A stretch of 64,000 bases of DNA from JAKFEE01 sp036675815 (GCA_036675815.1 JAKFEE010000021.1:248001-312000), one strand, 5' to 3'. Numbered from the stretch's first letter, positions 19,278-29,788 are shown. Made by a program: numbers and translations. The notes: generated by a model from the letters alone, not told the origin.

Positions 19278-19570
19278 CGCGCCGCGGCCTTCCCCTCGAA
19301 ATAGGCCAGCGCGTCGTCAAGAGCCTTCTCCGCCCGGTCGAGCGCATCGATGGTCTGTGGATGGGTGGCATCGAAAGCAGCCAGCAGCGCCTTCAATTCG
19401 ATCTCATCGTCCCTGGATTCCGGATCGAATGCCTTGACCGCCTCGCGCACGATCTCGGCGGTGGAGACCTTGCGGCCCCATTGCCGGCTTGCCCGCTTCG
19501 CCTTGCGGTCAAGCTCGCTCTTCTCTTCGCGGCTCATCAGGGTCACCACTCTCTCAGCAGTGCCGGCCAT
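19274..19570 (-). CDS. Probable ribbon-helix-helix-like small protein of unknown function
   Basis: 98 residues. The N-terminal half, RVVTLMSREEKSELDRKAKR then KVSTAEIVREAVKAF, has the beta-strand plus two-helix layout of ribbon-helix-helix regulators with the usual S/T-A/S-E-hydrophobic helix. The C-terminal half is helical and acidic (ALDRAEKALDDALAYFE). First gene of a two-gene unit with the coiled-coil gene. A dyad at 19591-19606 lies 21 nt upstream of its start and is a reasonable operator. Function unknown; an antitoxin-like regulator is an inference. Confidence 0.5.
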   Translation of the reverse strand: MAGTAERVVTLMSREEKSELDRKAKRASRQWGRKVSTAEIVREAVKAFDPESRDDEIELKALLAAFDATHPQTIDALDRAEKALDDALAYFEGKAAAR

Positions 19571-19590
19571 TTGCGGACCTCGCGCACATG

Positions 19591-19606
19591 TGCATGATCA
19601 TATGCA
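19591..19606. promoter_or_regulatory. Dyad between divergent small-gene operons
   Basis: TGCAT (19591-19595), GATCAT, ATGCA (19602-19606) form an inverted repeat in the 162-nt gap between the ribbon-helix-helix-like gene (minus) and parD (plus). Further palindromes CACATGTG and ATGATCAT overlap it. Dyads of this size are typical operators of ribbon-helix-helix antitoxins. Candidate only. Confidence 0.35.
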
Positions 19607-19732
19607 TCATCGCACAGTCACACCGGTTTCAAACACGCCGAAAGGGGGAGATTGCGGAAACCTCAACGTTTCGCGCCTCGTTGGAATTGGCCTACATAAC
19701 AGGAATTGCTATTTTGTGTCCGGGAGGCCGTC

Positions 19733-20002
19733 ATGAATGTTTCTCTGACCCCGGAACTGGAACGCGAGATAGAACGGCGCGTGGCGAGCGGCAGGTATAC
19801 GTCGGCGAGCGAGGTGATACGCGAGGCGCTGCGCCTGTTCCTCCGGTTCGAAGCTGCGCGGGCCGCGGAGATTGACGACGTGCATCAGCGCATCGCGGCC
19901 GGCATTGCCCAGCTGGACCGCGGCGAGGGCGTGCCGGCAGAGCAGGCCCGGGATGTTACGAACCGGCGCATCGCCGCTCGACGGGCTCGCGCCGCGCGGT
20001 GA
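19733..20002 (+). CDS. parD: ParD-family antitoxin
   Basis: 89-residue ribbon-helix-helix antitoxin. The N-terminus MNVSLTPELEREIERRVASG, followed by YTSASEVIREALRLF, is diagnostic of ParD. The C-terminal helical arm (QRIAAGIAQLDRGEG) normally wraps ParE. ATG 19733 has GGGAGG 6 nt upstream; the earlier in-frame start at 19706 lacks support. Its stop overlaps the GTG of the parE remnant (GTGA), the usual coupling, but that toxin is decayed. Confidence 0.85.
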   Translation: MNVSLTPELEREIERRVASGRYTSASEVIREALRLFLRFEAARAAEIDDVHQRIAAGIAQLDRGEGVPAEQARDVTNRRIAARRARAAR

Positions 20003-20116
20003 CCTATCCGTTTCGCCTCTGGCCCTCGACGATATCGATGACGCGCTGCGGCGCATCTTGACGAGCACGTACACACGGCGGCGGCGGATCGTCTCGTCGA
20101 GGAGCTGAGGCCGTAA
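19999..20116 (+). pseudogene. parE: Decayed parE toxin remnant
   Basis: Starting from the GTG that overlaps the parD stop, three frames each carry a piece of a ParE-like N-terminus. They are VTYPFRL in the first, SPLALDDIDDALRRI in the next (from 20013), and DEHVHTAAADRLVEELRP (20060-20113) in a third before TAA at 20114. Two single-base losses, one near 20010 and one near 20058, would join them into a ~38-residue stretch. That is the first third of a normal ~95-residue ParE/RelE toxin; the rest is absent. The locus therefore retains an antitoxin without a toxin. Confidence 0.75.
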
Positions 20117-20122
20117 GATTGA

Positions 20123-21235
20123 TCAACAGCCGTTGGGCTTCCAAGTCCACCCGCCGCTCAGCGGGTCATAGCAGTACGGCGCCTGGAAGCGCTTTTGGCA
20201 TCCGTTCTCAAAGGTTCGGATGCAATCTCCGTTATTGCAGCGGTCCGAATAGCGAAGCGTTTTTCCCGTGGACGGCTCACAGTTGGCTGCCGCACCACCC
20301 GGCGCCGGTTTGCGCTCGGAGGTGCCGGCAGGTTTCGGCTTCCATGTCTTCGAGGCTTCAGGAAATTTTGTCCCAGGCGTCCAAGTCGAAGAGATTTCCT
20401 GCCCTTCACGGACTTGCGCTGGTGTTAAATCTCGCAACACTTCGTCCCTGTTTTGCTGAGCCCTCTCGTCTCCCTGACTGGCAGCCAAATTGAAAAGGGC
20501 ATAGGCGACAACGAGGTCCTTCTTGACTCCCCGGCCGTCCCAGTAGCTTACCCCAAGGTTGTTCTGGGCGACCGCCTTTCCTTGCTCCGCGGCCTTCCTG
20601 TACCATTGCGCCGCTTTGGCATGGTCCTGTGGAACGCCCCGGCCGTTGTCATACCTCAGGCCCAGGTTGAACTGGGCACTAGCGTGTCCCTGCTCCGCCG
20701 CCTTCCGGAACCAGGCAATGGCCTGAGCATAATGTTGAGGAACGCCTTTACCCTCATCATACATGAGTGCCAAGTTGTTCTGGGCGGTGGCAAGTCCCTG
20801 GTCTGCCGCTTTCCGATACCACGCTACCGCCTGGACGTAGTCCTGAGGAACGCCTTGGCCGTTGGCATAGATGAGGCCAAGGTTGTGTTGGGCGCCGGCA
20901 AGTCCCTGGTCTGCCGCTTTCCGATACCACGCTACCGCCTGGGCATAGTCCTGAGGAACAACTTGGCCGTCGGCATAGATGACGCCGAGGATGTTCTGGG
21001 CGACGGCATGTCCTTGTTCCGCGGCCCTTTGCCACCACTTGGCGGCGGCAACACGATCCTGCGGCACGCCGTTTCCCTTGAAATATACCAGGCCTAACTC
21101 GAACTGAGAGTGAGCATCGCCGTGCTCGGCCTTTTCCTGAAGTTGCCTGACAACGCCTGCGTCATCAGCATGGGCAGCAGCAGCAATGATAATGGAAAGC
21201 AGTACTGCAAAGATAACGCTTGCTCGGTTTCTCAT
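20123..21235 (-). CDS. Secreted Sel1-repeat protein
   Basis: 370 residues. A signal peptide (MRNRASVIFAVLLSIIIAAA, then AHADD) indicates export to the periplasm. Six full Sel1 repeats of 36 residues follow (about 30-245), each with the G-V-P-Q-D / A-x-x-W-Y-R-K-A-A pattern; a seventh is partial. The C-terminal ~60 residues hold eight cysteines (CEPSTGKT, RCNNGDCIRTFENGCQKRF, PYCYDP, NGC), probably disulfide-bonded. ATG 21235 chosen for the signal peptide. Sel1 proteins are scaffolds in envelope signalling; the partner is unknown. Base composition is visibly less GC-rich than neighbouring genes, suggesting acquisition. Confidence 0.85.
   Translation of the reverse strand: MRNRASVIFAVLLSIIIAAAAHADDAGVVRQLQEKAEHGDAHSQFELGLVYFKGNGVPQDRVAAAKWWQRAAEQGHAVAQNILGVIYADGQVVPQDYAQAVAWYRKAADQGLAGAQHNLGLIYANGQGVPQDYVQAVAWYRKAADQGLATAQNNLALMYDEGKGVPQHYAQAIAWFRKAAEQGHASAQFNLGLRYDNGRGVPQDHAKAAQWYRKAAEQGKAVAQNNLGVSYWDGRGVKKDLVVAYALFNLAASQGDERAQQNRDEVLRDLTPAQVREGQEISSTWTPGTKFPEASKTWKPKPAGTSERKPAPGGAAANCEPSTGKTLRYSDRCNNGDCIRTFENGCQKRFQAPYCYDPLSGGWTWKPNGC
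20791..20988. repeat. Near-identical 108-bp tandem units inside the Sel1 gene
   Basis: The block beginning CAAGTCCCTGGTCTGCCGCT at 20791 recurs at 20899, exactly 108 bp (one 36-residue Sel1 unit) later. The two copies are almost identical for about 90 bp, whereas the other units of the gene have diverged. This suggests a recent unit duplication and possible copy-number variation. Confidence 0.75.
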
Positions 21236-21396
21236 TGATCCCCCATAGCCTACAGCCATCGCGCCAGCCGAGGCCGCTCCGACACGTCGCCACGTTCCCG
21301 GCCGCACCGCCCCCAACGCGGAGTTTAGCGGCCATAGGCCGTTCTGCAACTGCACTCAGCACCCAGCGACCACTGCGCATCCGCAGGCGGAGTATC

Positions 21397-21516
21397 TCGG
21401 GATAGGGTTGGGGTGAGGGCTGCCCGACTGTGACGCCAGAACTGGCCGACGGTGCGCATCCCTTCACCCTCCCAGCCTTCGGCCGGGCCCCTCCCTCTCC
21501 CGCAAGCGGGAGAGGG
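21397..21516. repeat. REP-like inverted pair, family B, second copy
   Basis: Reads GGGTTGGGGTGAGGGCTGCC on the left, then CCCTTCACCCTCCCAGCCTT, GGGCCC and a 24-bp hairpin (21493-21516; CCCTCTCCCGC / GCGGGAGAGGG, 2-nt loop). Its right part is an inverted copy of the element at 18883-18938, so the accessory island is bracketed by family-B elements in opposite orientation. Confidence 0.8.
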
Positions 21517-21531
21517 CAATGCGCCGGCTCC

Positions 21532-21561
21532 TTCCCCTTCCCCTTCCCCTTCCCCTTCCCC
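21532..21561 (+). repeat. Hexanucleotide tract (TTCCCC)5
   Basis: Five perfect TTCCCC copies, ending 23 nt before the GTG start of the DinG-like gene. Tracts of this kind can slip during replication. It sits where the promoter or 5' leader would be, so copy number might alter expression. Together with the family-B repeat it accounts for most of the 349-nt gap 21236-21584. Confidence 0.85.
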
Positions 21562-21584
21562 GCGCCGCCCCCTAAACTCCGGCG

Positions 21585-24347
<2,763 letters not shown>

Positions 24348-24500
24348 CGCGGCGGCGCACCGTGGCGAAGCGCAGCTTTGGCCGCCACCCTGCATAAAGG
24401 CCGCTGTGCCCCTCCAAAAAGGCCAAGATTATCCCGCCTCGCTTGACGGCGGCGGCAGCGGGGATGAGACTCGACCCTCTCTAGGCTTTGCGGTGACGCG

Positions 24501-24905
24501 ATGATTTCCCACCACGCCGCGTTGATCTACGGCATGACCCTGGTGGCGGCCGCCGATCGCGAGATGAGCGATGCCGAACTGCGGACCATGGGCGAAATCG
24601 TCCGCTTTCTCCCGGTGTTTCGCGACTTCGATGCCGAGCAGTTGCCGGCCACCGCGGCCGCCTGCGCCGAGTTGCTGAACGACGAGACCGGGCTGGAACG
24701 CGCCCTCGACCTGATCGCCGCCGCGCTTCCCGACAAGCTGCGCGAAACCGCCTACGCCCTGGCCTGCGAGGTCGCCGCCTCGAACGGTCACATGCCGCAG
24801 GAGGTGCTGCGCCTGATCGAGCTGTTGCGCAACACGCTCGACATCGATCCCCTGGCCGCCGCCGCCATCGAACGCGGCGTCCGCGCCCGCCACAGCACGG
24901 TTTGA
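24501..24905 (+). CDS. TerB-like helical protein
   Basis: 134 residues, all helical. The pattern ALIYGMTLVAAADREMSDAE with its paired acidic loop, followed by ACEVAASNGHMPQEVLRLIE as a second similar unit, matches the TerB (tellurite resistance) fold, where acidic loops can bind metal. No other ter genes are nearby, so the family name says little about role. ATG 24501; TAGGCT at 24482-24487 could be a -10 element. Cytoplasmic, function unknown. Confidence 0.7.
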   Translation: MISHHAALIYGMTLVAAADREMSDAELRTMGEIVRFLPVFRDFDAEQLPATAAACAELLNDETGLERALDLIAAALPDKLRETAYALACEVAASNGHMPQEVLRLIELLRNTLDIDPLAAAAIERGVRARHSTV

Positions 24906-24928
24906 TGGGCCGGGCGGCCGCCCGAGGT

Positions 24929-25453
24929 CTACGGCTGAGACTGATCGGCGAAGGCCAGCAAGCGCTCTAGCCGCATGTCGCGAATGCCGAGTTCGCGCAA
25001 ATGCAGCACCGTGTTGGCCAGATAGTCGCGGCAGGCGCCCGAGGCGCCATGCCCTTGCCGAATCAGCGCCACCGCCTCGGCCGGCAGCAAGCGGCCGGCG
25101 TACTGGGCATGGTCGGGACGCGACACGAACCCGTAGGCCAGCACCTTGCGCCCGTCATCGAGCGTCGCCCGCAGCATGCGCGGGTCATAGACGTTGGTCG
25201 GCATCTCGCGCTCGTGCAGCAGCGCCTTCACCTGCTCGACGGCATGGGTTTCGATGCGGAAGGCGCGGCCGACGCAGCTACCCCCGCGGTCGAGGCCCAG
25301 CACCAGCCCCGGACGCTCGGGCCGCCCGCGATAGATGGTCGACAGGATGCACATGGCGCGATGCCAGCCGCGCACCCGCGCCGTCTGCACCTCGGCAAAC
25401 GTGAAATCAGGGCGCCACATCAGCGAGCCATAGGCAAACACCCAGAAATCCAC
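24929..25453 (-). CDS. ChaC-like gamma-glutamylcyclotransferase
   Basis: 174 residues. The N-terminal VFAYGSLMWRPDF is the substrate-loop signature of ChaC proteins, which cleave glutathione to 5-oxoproline and Cys-Gly. RGWHRAMC and GRPERPGLVLGLD follow the family pattern, and the Glu of LHEREM sits at the expected catalytic position. Start is GTG 25453 with GGAGG 6 nt upstream. Only 37 nt separate it from the divergent DUF2125 gene, so the two promoters must overlap. Confidence 0.88.
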   Translation of the reverse strand: MDFWVFAYGSLMWRPDFTFAEVQTARVRGWHRAMCILSTIYRGRPERPGLVLGLDRGGSCVGRAFRIETHAVEQVKALLHEREMPTNVYDPRMLRATLDDGRKVLAYGFVSRPDHAQYAGRLLPAEAVALIRQGHGASGACRDYLANTVLHLRELGIRDMRLERLLAFADQSQP

Positions 25454-25478
25454 ACTCCCCTCCTGCCTGCGCCGCCGC

Positions 25479-25484
25479 TATAAC
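25479..25484 (+). promoter_or_regulatory. -10 box for leaderless transcript of the DUF2125 gene
   Basis: TATAAC ends 6 nt before the ATG at 25491, so a standard start site would fall on the A of the ATG, giving a leaderless mRNA. No convincing -35 is seen. The complement one base over (TTATAG) could be the -10 of the divergent ChaC-like gene, giving a start about 18 nt before its GTG. Confidence 0.4.
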
Positions 25485-25490
25485 ATTGCC

Positions 25491-26537
25491 ATGACACGAC
25501 GCGCCAGTCTCACCGCCTTCGCCCTGCTTCTGCTGCTGATCGTCGCCGCCGGTGCCTACACCTGGTGGTGGTTCCGCCTGGCCGATGGCGTCCGCGACGG
25601 CATCGAGCGCTGGGCCGAAGACCACCGCGCCCAGGGTTGGCAGGTTTCCTTCGGCGATCTGGAAACCAGCGGCTTTCCCGGTCCGCTGCGCGTACGCGTC
25701 GAACGACCGCACCTTACCCGGCCCGATGGCCTGGATTGGCAGACCGCCCGGCTGCAAGCGAAAATCTCGCCCCTCGACCCCTTCCGGATCATCGTGGACG
25801 GCTCGGGGCGGCATGAGATCGCCTCGCCGGCCGTGGCGGTTCAGGTCCAGGCGCAACAGGCGTTGGCCGAGGTGATGCTCGACAATGACGGCCGTTTGGA
25901 TCGACTGGACATCACCGGCACCGGCGTTACGGCCAACCAGGTCGCGGGGGACGGCATCGAGGCGGCGTCGGTGCGCCTGATGCTCGACCTGGTGCCCGAA
26001 GCCAACCGGACCGACGAATTGGCGACCAGCGTGGCAGTGGACGCGGTCGTCGAAGGGCTGGTGCTCCCCGCAAGCGCCAAGCCGGTGCTGGGGCCGCGGC
26101 TGACCGTCGCCCGCCTGACCGGCCGGATCCAGGGCAGCTTGCCAGCCAAACCGGCGGCCGAGGCGCTGACGCAGTGGCGGGAAAATGGGGGCACCGCCGA
26201 ACTCGATCGCGTCACCGTCGAGTGGGGACCGCTGCAGTTGGCCGGCAAGGGCACTCTGGCGCTCGATCGCGAGTTGCAGCCGCTGCTGGCGCTGTCCACC
26301 TCGATCCGTGGCTTTGACGAAACCGTCGATCAACTGAAGGCTGGCGGCCTCATCCGGTCCAAGGACGCGCGAACCGCCAAGCTGGTGCTGGCGCTGATGG
26401 CCAAGCCCCAGCCCAACGGCGCCCCTCCGGCCATCGAGGTGCCGCTGACCATCCAGGATGGCGAGCTGTACTTGGGGCCCGTGCGCTTAGCCAAGGTCTC
26501 GCCGATTAGCTGGCCTACGCCTGATGGGCGTCGATGA
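25491..26537 (+). CDS. DUF2125-family exported protein
   Basis: 348 residues. One N-terminal membrane anchor or signal (LTAFALLLLLIVAAGAYTWW) is followed by a large beta-rich periplasmic domain; WQVSFGDLETSGFPGPLRV and PLDPFRIIVDGSG fit DUF2125, a family widespread in alphaproteobacteria and of unknown function. No Shine-Dalgarno site precedes the ATG, consistent with leaderless translation. Its 3' end overlaps the 3' end of convergent tyrC by 23 nt. Confidence 0.75.
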   Translation: MTRRASLTAFALLLLLIVAAGAYTWWWFRLADGVRDGIERWAEDHRAQGWQVSFGDLETSGFPGPLRVRVERPHLTRPDGLDWQTARLQAKISPLDPFRIIVDGSGRHEIASPAVAVQVQAQQALAEVMLDNDGRLDRLDITGTGVTANQVAGDGIEAASVRLMLDLVPEANRTDELATSVAVDAVVEGLVLPASAKPVLGPRLTVARLTGRIQGSLPAKPAAEALTQWRENGGTAELDRVTVEWGPLQLAGKGTLALDRELQPLLALSTSIRGFDETVDQLKAGGLIRSKDARTAKLVLALMAKPQPNGAPPAIEVPLTIQDGELYLGPVRLAKVSPISWPTPDGRR

Positions 26538-27399
26538 TGTCGCGGCGGATGGCGCGGGTGCGCGTGAACAGGTCCTGAAGCTTCTCGCCTTCCCCCCAGC
26601 GTATGGCCCGCTGCAAGGCGGTGAGGTCCTCGGTGAAGCGCTGCAGCATCTCCAGCACCGCCTCACGATTGTTGAGGAAGACGTCGCGCCACATCACCGG
26701 ATCGGAGGCGGCGATGCGGGTGAAGTCGCGGAAGCCGCCGGCGGAGAACTTGATCACTTCCTGCTGCAGCGACGACTCCAGGTCGGTCGCCGTGCCGACG
26801 ATGGTGTAGGCGATGAGGTGCGGCAGATGCGAGGTGATGGCCAGCACCTGATCGTGGTGATGCGGGTCCATGACCTCGATATTGCTGCCGACGCGGCGCC
26901 ACAGCTCCGCCAGTTTCTGCACCGCGGCCTCATCGGTGCCGGGCGGCGGCGTCAGGATGCACCAGCGGCCTTCGAACAGCTCGGCAAAACCGGCAGCGGG
27001 GCCGGAATGCTCGGTGCCGGCAACCGGATGCCCGGGGACGAAATGCACGCCATCCGGCAGGTGCGGGCTGACATCGCGGATCACCGCCACCTTGACCGAG
27101 CCGACGTCGCTGACGATGGCACCGGTCGACAAATGCGGCGTCATCGCCGCGGCGAGATCGGCGCAGGCGCTGACCGGTACGCACAGCATGACCACATCGG
27201 CGCCGTGGACCGTCGTGCCGATATCCTCGGGCGCCGCATCGACGATGTTCAGCGCCAGCGCCGTGGCCCGGGCCTCGGCGCTGGCGTCGTAGGTCACCAC
27301 CGTACCGGCAAGGCCGTGATGGCGGATGGCCCGGGCCAGCGACGAACCGATCAGGCCGATGCCGATGATGGCGACGCGGTTGAAGAAGACGGTGCTCAA
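26515..27399 (-). CDS. tyrC: Prephenate/arogenate dehydrogenase TyrC
   Basis: NAD(P)-dependent oxidative decarboxylase of tyrosine synthesis, 294 residues, the stand-alone form without a mutase domain. Rossmann motif VAIIGIGLIGSSLARAIR at the N-terminus; catalytic His region PGHPVAGTEHSG; helical dimerisation half with SHLPHLIAY and SAGGFRDFTRIA. Cytoplasmic. ATG 27399. It is the last gene of a minus-strand aromatic group with chorismate mutase and hisC, though a 338-nt repeat-filled gap lies between hisC and this gene. Specificity for prephenate or arogenate cannot be read from the sequence. Confidence 0.92.
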   Translation of the reverse strand: MSTVFFNRVAIIGIGLIGSSLARAIRHHGLAGTVVTYDASAEARATALALNIVDAAPEDIGTTVHGADVVMLCVPVSACADLAAAMTPHLSTGAIVSDVGSVKVAVIRDVSPHLPDGVHFVPGHPVAGTEHSGPAAGFAELFEGRWCILTPPPGTDEAAVQKLAELWRRVGSNIEVMDPHHHDQVLAITSHLPHLIAYTIVGTATDLESSLQQEVIKFSAGGFRDFTRIAASDPVMWRDVFLNNREAVLEMLQRFTEDLTALQRAIRWGEGEKLQDLFTRTRAIRRDIIDAHQA

Positions 27400-27443
27400 A
27401 CTTGCCCTCGTGAATGCGTACCGGGAAACCCACCACTTGCTTT

Positions 27444-27708
27444 GTCATACCCGCGAAAGCGGGCATCCATTCCTGAGGCGCAACGGAGAATAAGAACGCC
27501 GGTCCGAACGCCTCCGGAATGGACCCCCGCTTTCGCGCCCGTGAAGAAATGCCCCTGTCCGTCATTCCCCCGAAAGTGGGAATCCATTCCGCCGTCGGAA
27601 ATGCCTAAGCGGGACGCACGCCCTCAGGAATGGACCCCCGCTTCCGCGGGGGTGACGACTAAGGGCAGATACCGCATTTCTTCACAAACTCTTTCGCGGG
27701 AGTGACGA
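27444..27708. repeat. Family-A REP cluster between hisC and tyrC
   Basis: The 338-nt gap 27400-27737 holds no gene. It contains an inverted REP pair at 27444-27540 (CATACCCGCGAAAGCGGGCA and TGGACCCCCGCTTTCGCG), a second pair at 27561-27657 (CATTCCCCCGAAAGTGGGAA and CCCGCTTCCGCGGGGGTGAC) and a half-copy at 27687-27708 (ACTCTTTCGCGGGAGTGACG). The pairs share CCATTCC arms. The cluster lies inside what is otherwise a continuous minus-strand operon. Confidence 0.85.
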
Positions 27709-27737
27709 TCTGGATCACGCGGTCTGACCCTCGCCTC

Positions 27738-28820
27738 TTAGCCGACGAACTCCGTCAACGCCGCGACCACCGCCTGGTTCTCGTCGTCGCGGCCAATGGT
27801 GATACGCAACGCGTCGGGCAGGCCGTAGCCGCCCATGGCACGGACGATGATGCCCTTCGACCGCAGGAACTCGTCGGCCTGCCTGCCACGGTCCGGCGTG
27901 CCGAAGCGCACCAGCACGAAGTTGCACACGCTCGGCACCACCTCGAGGCCGAGGCCGGTGAGCTGATCGCTGAGCCACGGCAGCCAATGGTCATTGTGCG
28001 CCTTGCACAACTCGGTAAAGGCGGTGTCTTCGATGGCGGCGATGGCCGTGGCCTGCGCGGCGTTGGACACATTGAACGGGTTGCGCACGCGGTGCAGCAC
28101 GTCGATGACGTTGGCCGGGCCATACGCCCAGCCGACGCGTAGGCCGCCCAACGCATGAATCTTCGAGAAGGTGCGGGTGACGATGGTATTGCTGCCGGCG
28201 TCGACCAGTTCGTCGCCGGTGGAATAGTCGTTGTGATCGACGAATTCGGCATAGGCGGCGTCAATGACCAGCAGCACGTTGTCGGGCAGGCCGGCGCGCA
28301 GCCGCTTCATCTCGTCGGCCGGGATGTAGGTGCCGGTCGGGTTGTTGGGATTGGCGATGAAGACGATCTTGGTGCGCGGGCTGACCTTGCCGAGCAGATT
28401 GTCGACATTGGCGGTAAGGTTGCTTTCCTCGGCCGTCACCGGCGTCGCCCCGGCGGTCTTGGCGGCGATCGGGTACATCAGGAAGCCGTGCCGCGAGTAC
28501 AGCACCTCGTCGCCGGGGCCGGCATAGGCACGGCACAACAGGCCGAGCAACTCGTCGGAACCGGCGCCGCAGACCAGGCGGCCGGCGTCCAGGCCATAAC
28601 GCGCCGCGATCGCCTCGCGCAGCTTGGTTGCGCCGCCGTCGGGGTAGCGGTGCAGCTCGCTGGCGACGCTGCGGTAGGCCTCCATCGCCCGCGGGCTGGC
28701 GCCGAGTGCGCCTTCGTTCGAGGCCAGCTTGATGACGCGGGAAACCCCGGGCAGGGCCGATTCGCCCCCGACATAGGGGTTGATGTCCATGATACCGGGG
28801 CGCGCGACGGGAGCATTCAT
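27738..28820 (-). CDS. hisC: Histidinol-phosphate/aromatic aminotransferase HisC
   Basis: PLP-dependent class I/II aminotransferase of 360 residues. PLP site: the Lys of RTFSKIHALGGLRVGWA, the Asn/Asp in ANPNNPTGTY and VIDAAYAEF, and the GAGSDELL phosphate loop. Placement between chorismate mutase and tyrC suggests this copy acts mainly as an aromatic (phenylpyruvate/hydroxyphenylpyruvate or prephenate) transaminase; HisC proteins can do both jobs. ATG 28820, 18 nt after the mutase gene, so co-transcribed. Confidence 0.9.
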   Translation of the reverse strand: MNAPVARPGIMDINPYVGGESALPGVSRVIKLASNEGALGASPRAMEAYRSVASELHRYPDGGATKLREAIAARYGLDAGRLVCGAGSDELLGLLCRAYAGPGDEVLYSRHGFLMYPIAAKTAGATPVTAEESNLTANVDNLLGKVSPRTKIVFIANPNNPTGTYIPADEMKRLRAGLPDNVLLVIDAAYAEFVDHNDYSTGDELVDAGSNTIVTRTFSKIHALGGLRVGWAYGPANVIDVLHRVRNPFNVSNAAQATAIAAIEDTAFTELCKAHNDHWLPWLSDQLTGLGLEVVPSVCNFVLVRFGTPDRGRQADEFLRSKGIIVRAMGGYGLPDALRITIGRDDENQAVVAALTEFVG

Positions 28821-28838
28821 TGCCGGGGTTTCCTGTAG

Positions 28839-29696
28839 TCAGTCGGACAATTCTTCGGGGCGCAGCGGAATGGCATATCCGCCGAGGGAGACGATGCGCC
28901 GCACCGGATCGGCTCCGGCCAATTCGGTGAAACGGCGGTCCTCGGCGTCGACGAAGCCGGCGACCTCGACCAGGTGCAGCCAAAAATCGTCGCCATAATG
29001 GGTGGCGGCCATCTGTGTCGCTTCGATGCCCACGCTTTCCAAGGTGCCGAGCAGCCGCGCCCGGCTGACATCGATCTGGGTTTCGATGGCGAGCCAGGTG
29101 CGGTCGAAGCCGGTGGCATCCTGGCGGACACGGGCGATGGCCAGGGCCTCGACGCCATCACCGCGGCCGATACCGGGCCCCAGGAACGGCAGCCGCGCGA
29201 TGATGCGGGGGATGTCGGGGTTGTCGGGCATCAGCGTCACCCACCACGGCTCCATCTCGTCACCGTTCGGCGTCGGAATGATGCCGACGGTGGCCAAGCC
29301 ATCGGTCACCGCGCGCACGACCTGGCCGACCGAGCGGTAGACGGTGGCCGGCGTATAGGCCCCGTACTGATCGCGGGCGAGTTCGAGATAGCCGGCCCCG
29401 CGGGCCGGCATGAACACGGCCAGCGAGAACGGCGCGAATTGGCCGACGGGCGCGCCCTGCAACTCGTTCCAGATGCGCACCAACGCGGTCTTGGGGAACG
29501 GGCCTCCATGCCGGGCAATCAGCCGCCGCAGAATACCGGCGTGCTGCGCCGGGCGCAGGAAGGCGGCGACGTCGCCCTGCTTGAGCTCGCCCAGGCTGGC
29601 GGTCAGCTCCGCACGCCGCATGATGAGATCGTGGAGCGCCTCGTCGAGGCCGTCGATCTCCGCCTGCAGCCCTTCCATTTCCTTCACTTGCGCCAT
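28839..29696 (-). CDS. Chorismate mutase with a PheA-like C-terminal domain
   Basis: 285 residues. Residues ~5-95 form an AroQ-type mutase helix bundle (LQAEIDGLDEALHDLIMRRA, then SLGELK) converting chorismate to prephenate. The remainder (about 100-285) has a PheA/ACT-like layout (VGIIPTPNGDEMEPWWVTL, TWLAIETQIDVSRARLLGTL) but lacks the clear TRF dehydratase motif, so dehydratase activity is doubtful. First gene of the minus-strand aromatic group; divergent from metX with a 127-nt shared promoter region. Confidence 0.75.
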   Translation of the reverse strand: MAQVKEMEGLQAEIDGLDEALHDLIMRRAELTASLGELKQGDVAAFLRPAQHAGILRRLIARHGGPFPKTALVRIWNELQGAPVGQFAPFSLAVFMPARGAGYLELARDQYGAYTPATVYRSVGQVVRAVTDGLATVGIIPTPNGDEMEPWWVTLMPDNPDIPRIIARLPFLGPGIGRGDGVEALAIARVRQDATGFDRTWLAIETQIDVSRARLLGTLESVGIEATQMAATHYGDDFWLHLVEVAGFVDAEDRRFTELAGADPVRRIVSLGGYAIPLRPEELSD

Positions 29697-29759
29697 TCCT
29701 AACCCCTGCTCAGGGAGGCATAGTAGTAGTGCGGGACTGCCGCGAAATCAAAGAAAACA

Positions 29760-29788
29760 TTGACAGTGCCGGCGCCCGTCAATAGCTA
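29760..29788 (+). promoter_or_regulatory. Weak promoter candidate for metXW
   Basis: A perfect TTGACA (29760-29765) is followed after 17 nt by TAGCTA (29783-29788), a poor -10. Start would be near 29795, 29 nt before the metX ATG. No SAM-II riboswitch-like fold was recognised in the gap. Confidence 0.3.

Noticed and set aside
20780..21110. Regularly spaced repeats that could be mistaken for a CRISPR array
   Set aside because: Period is 108 bp and in frame with 36-residue Sel1 units, inside a coding gene.
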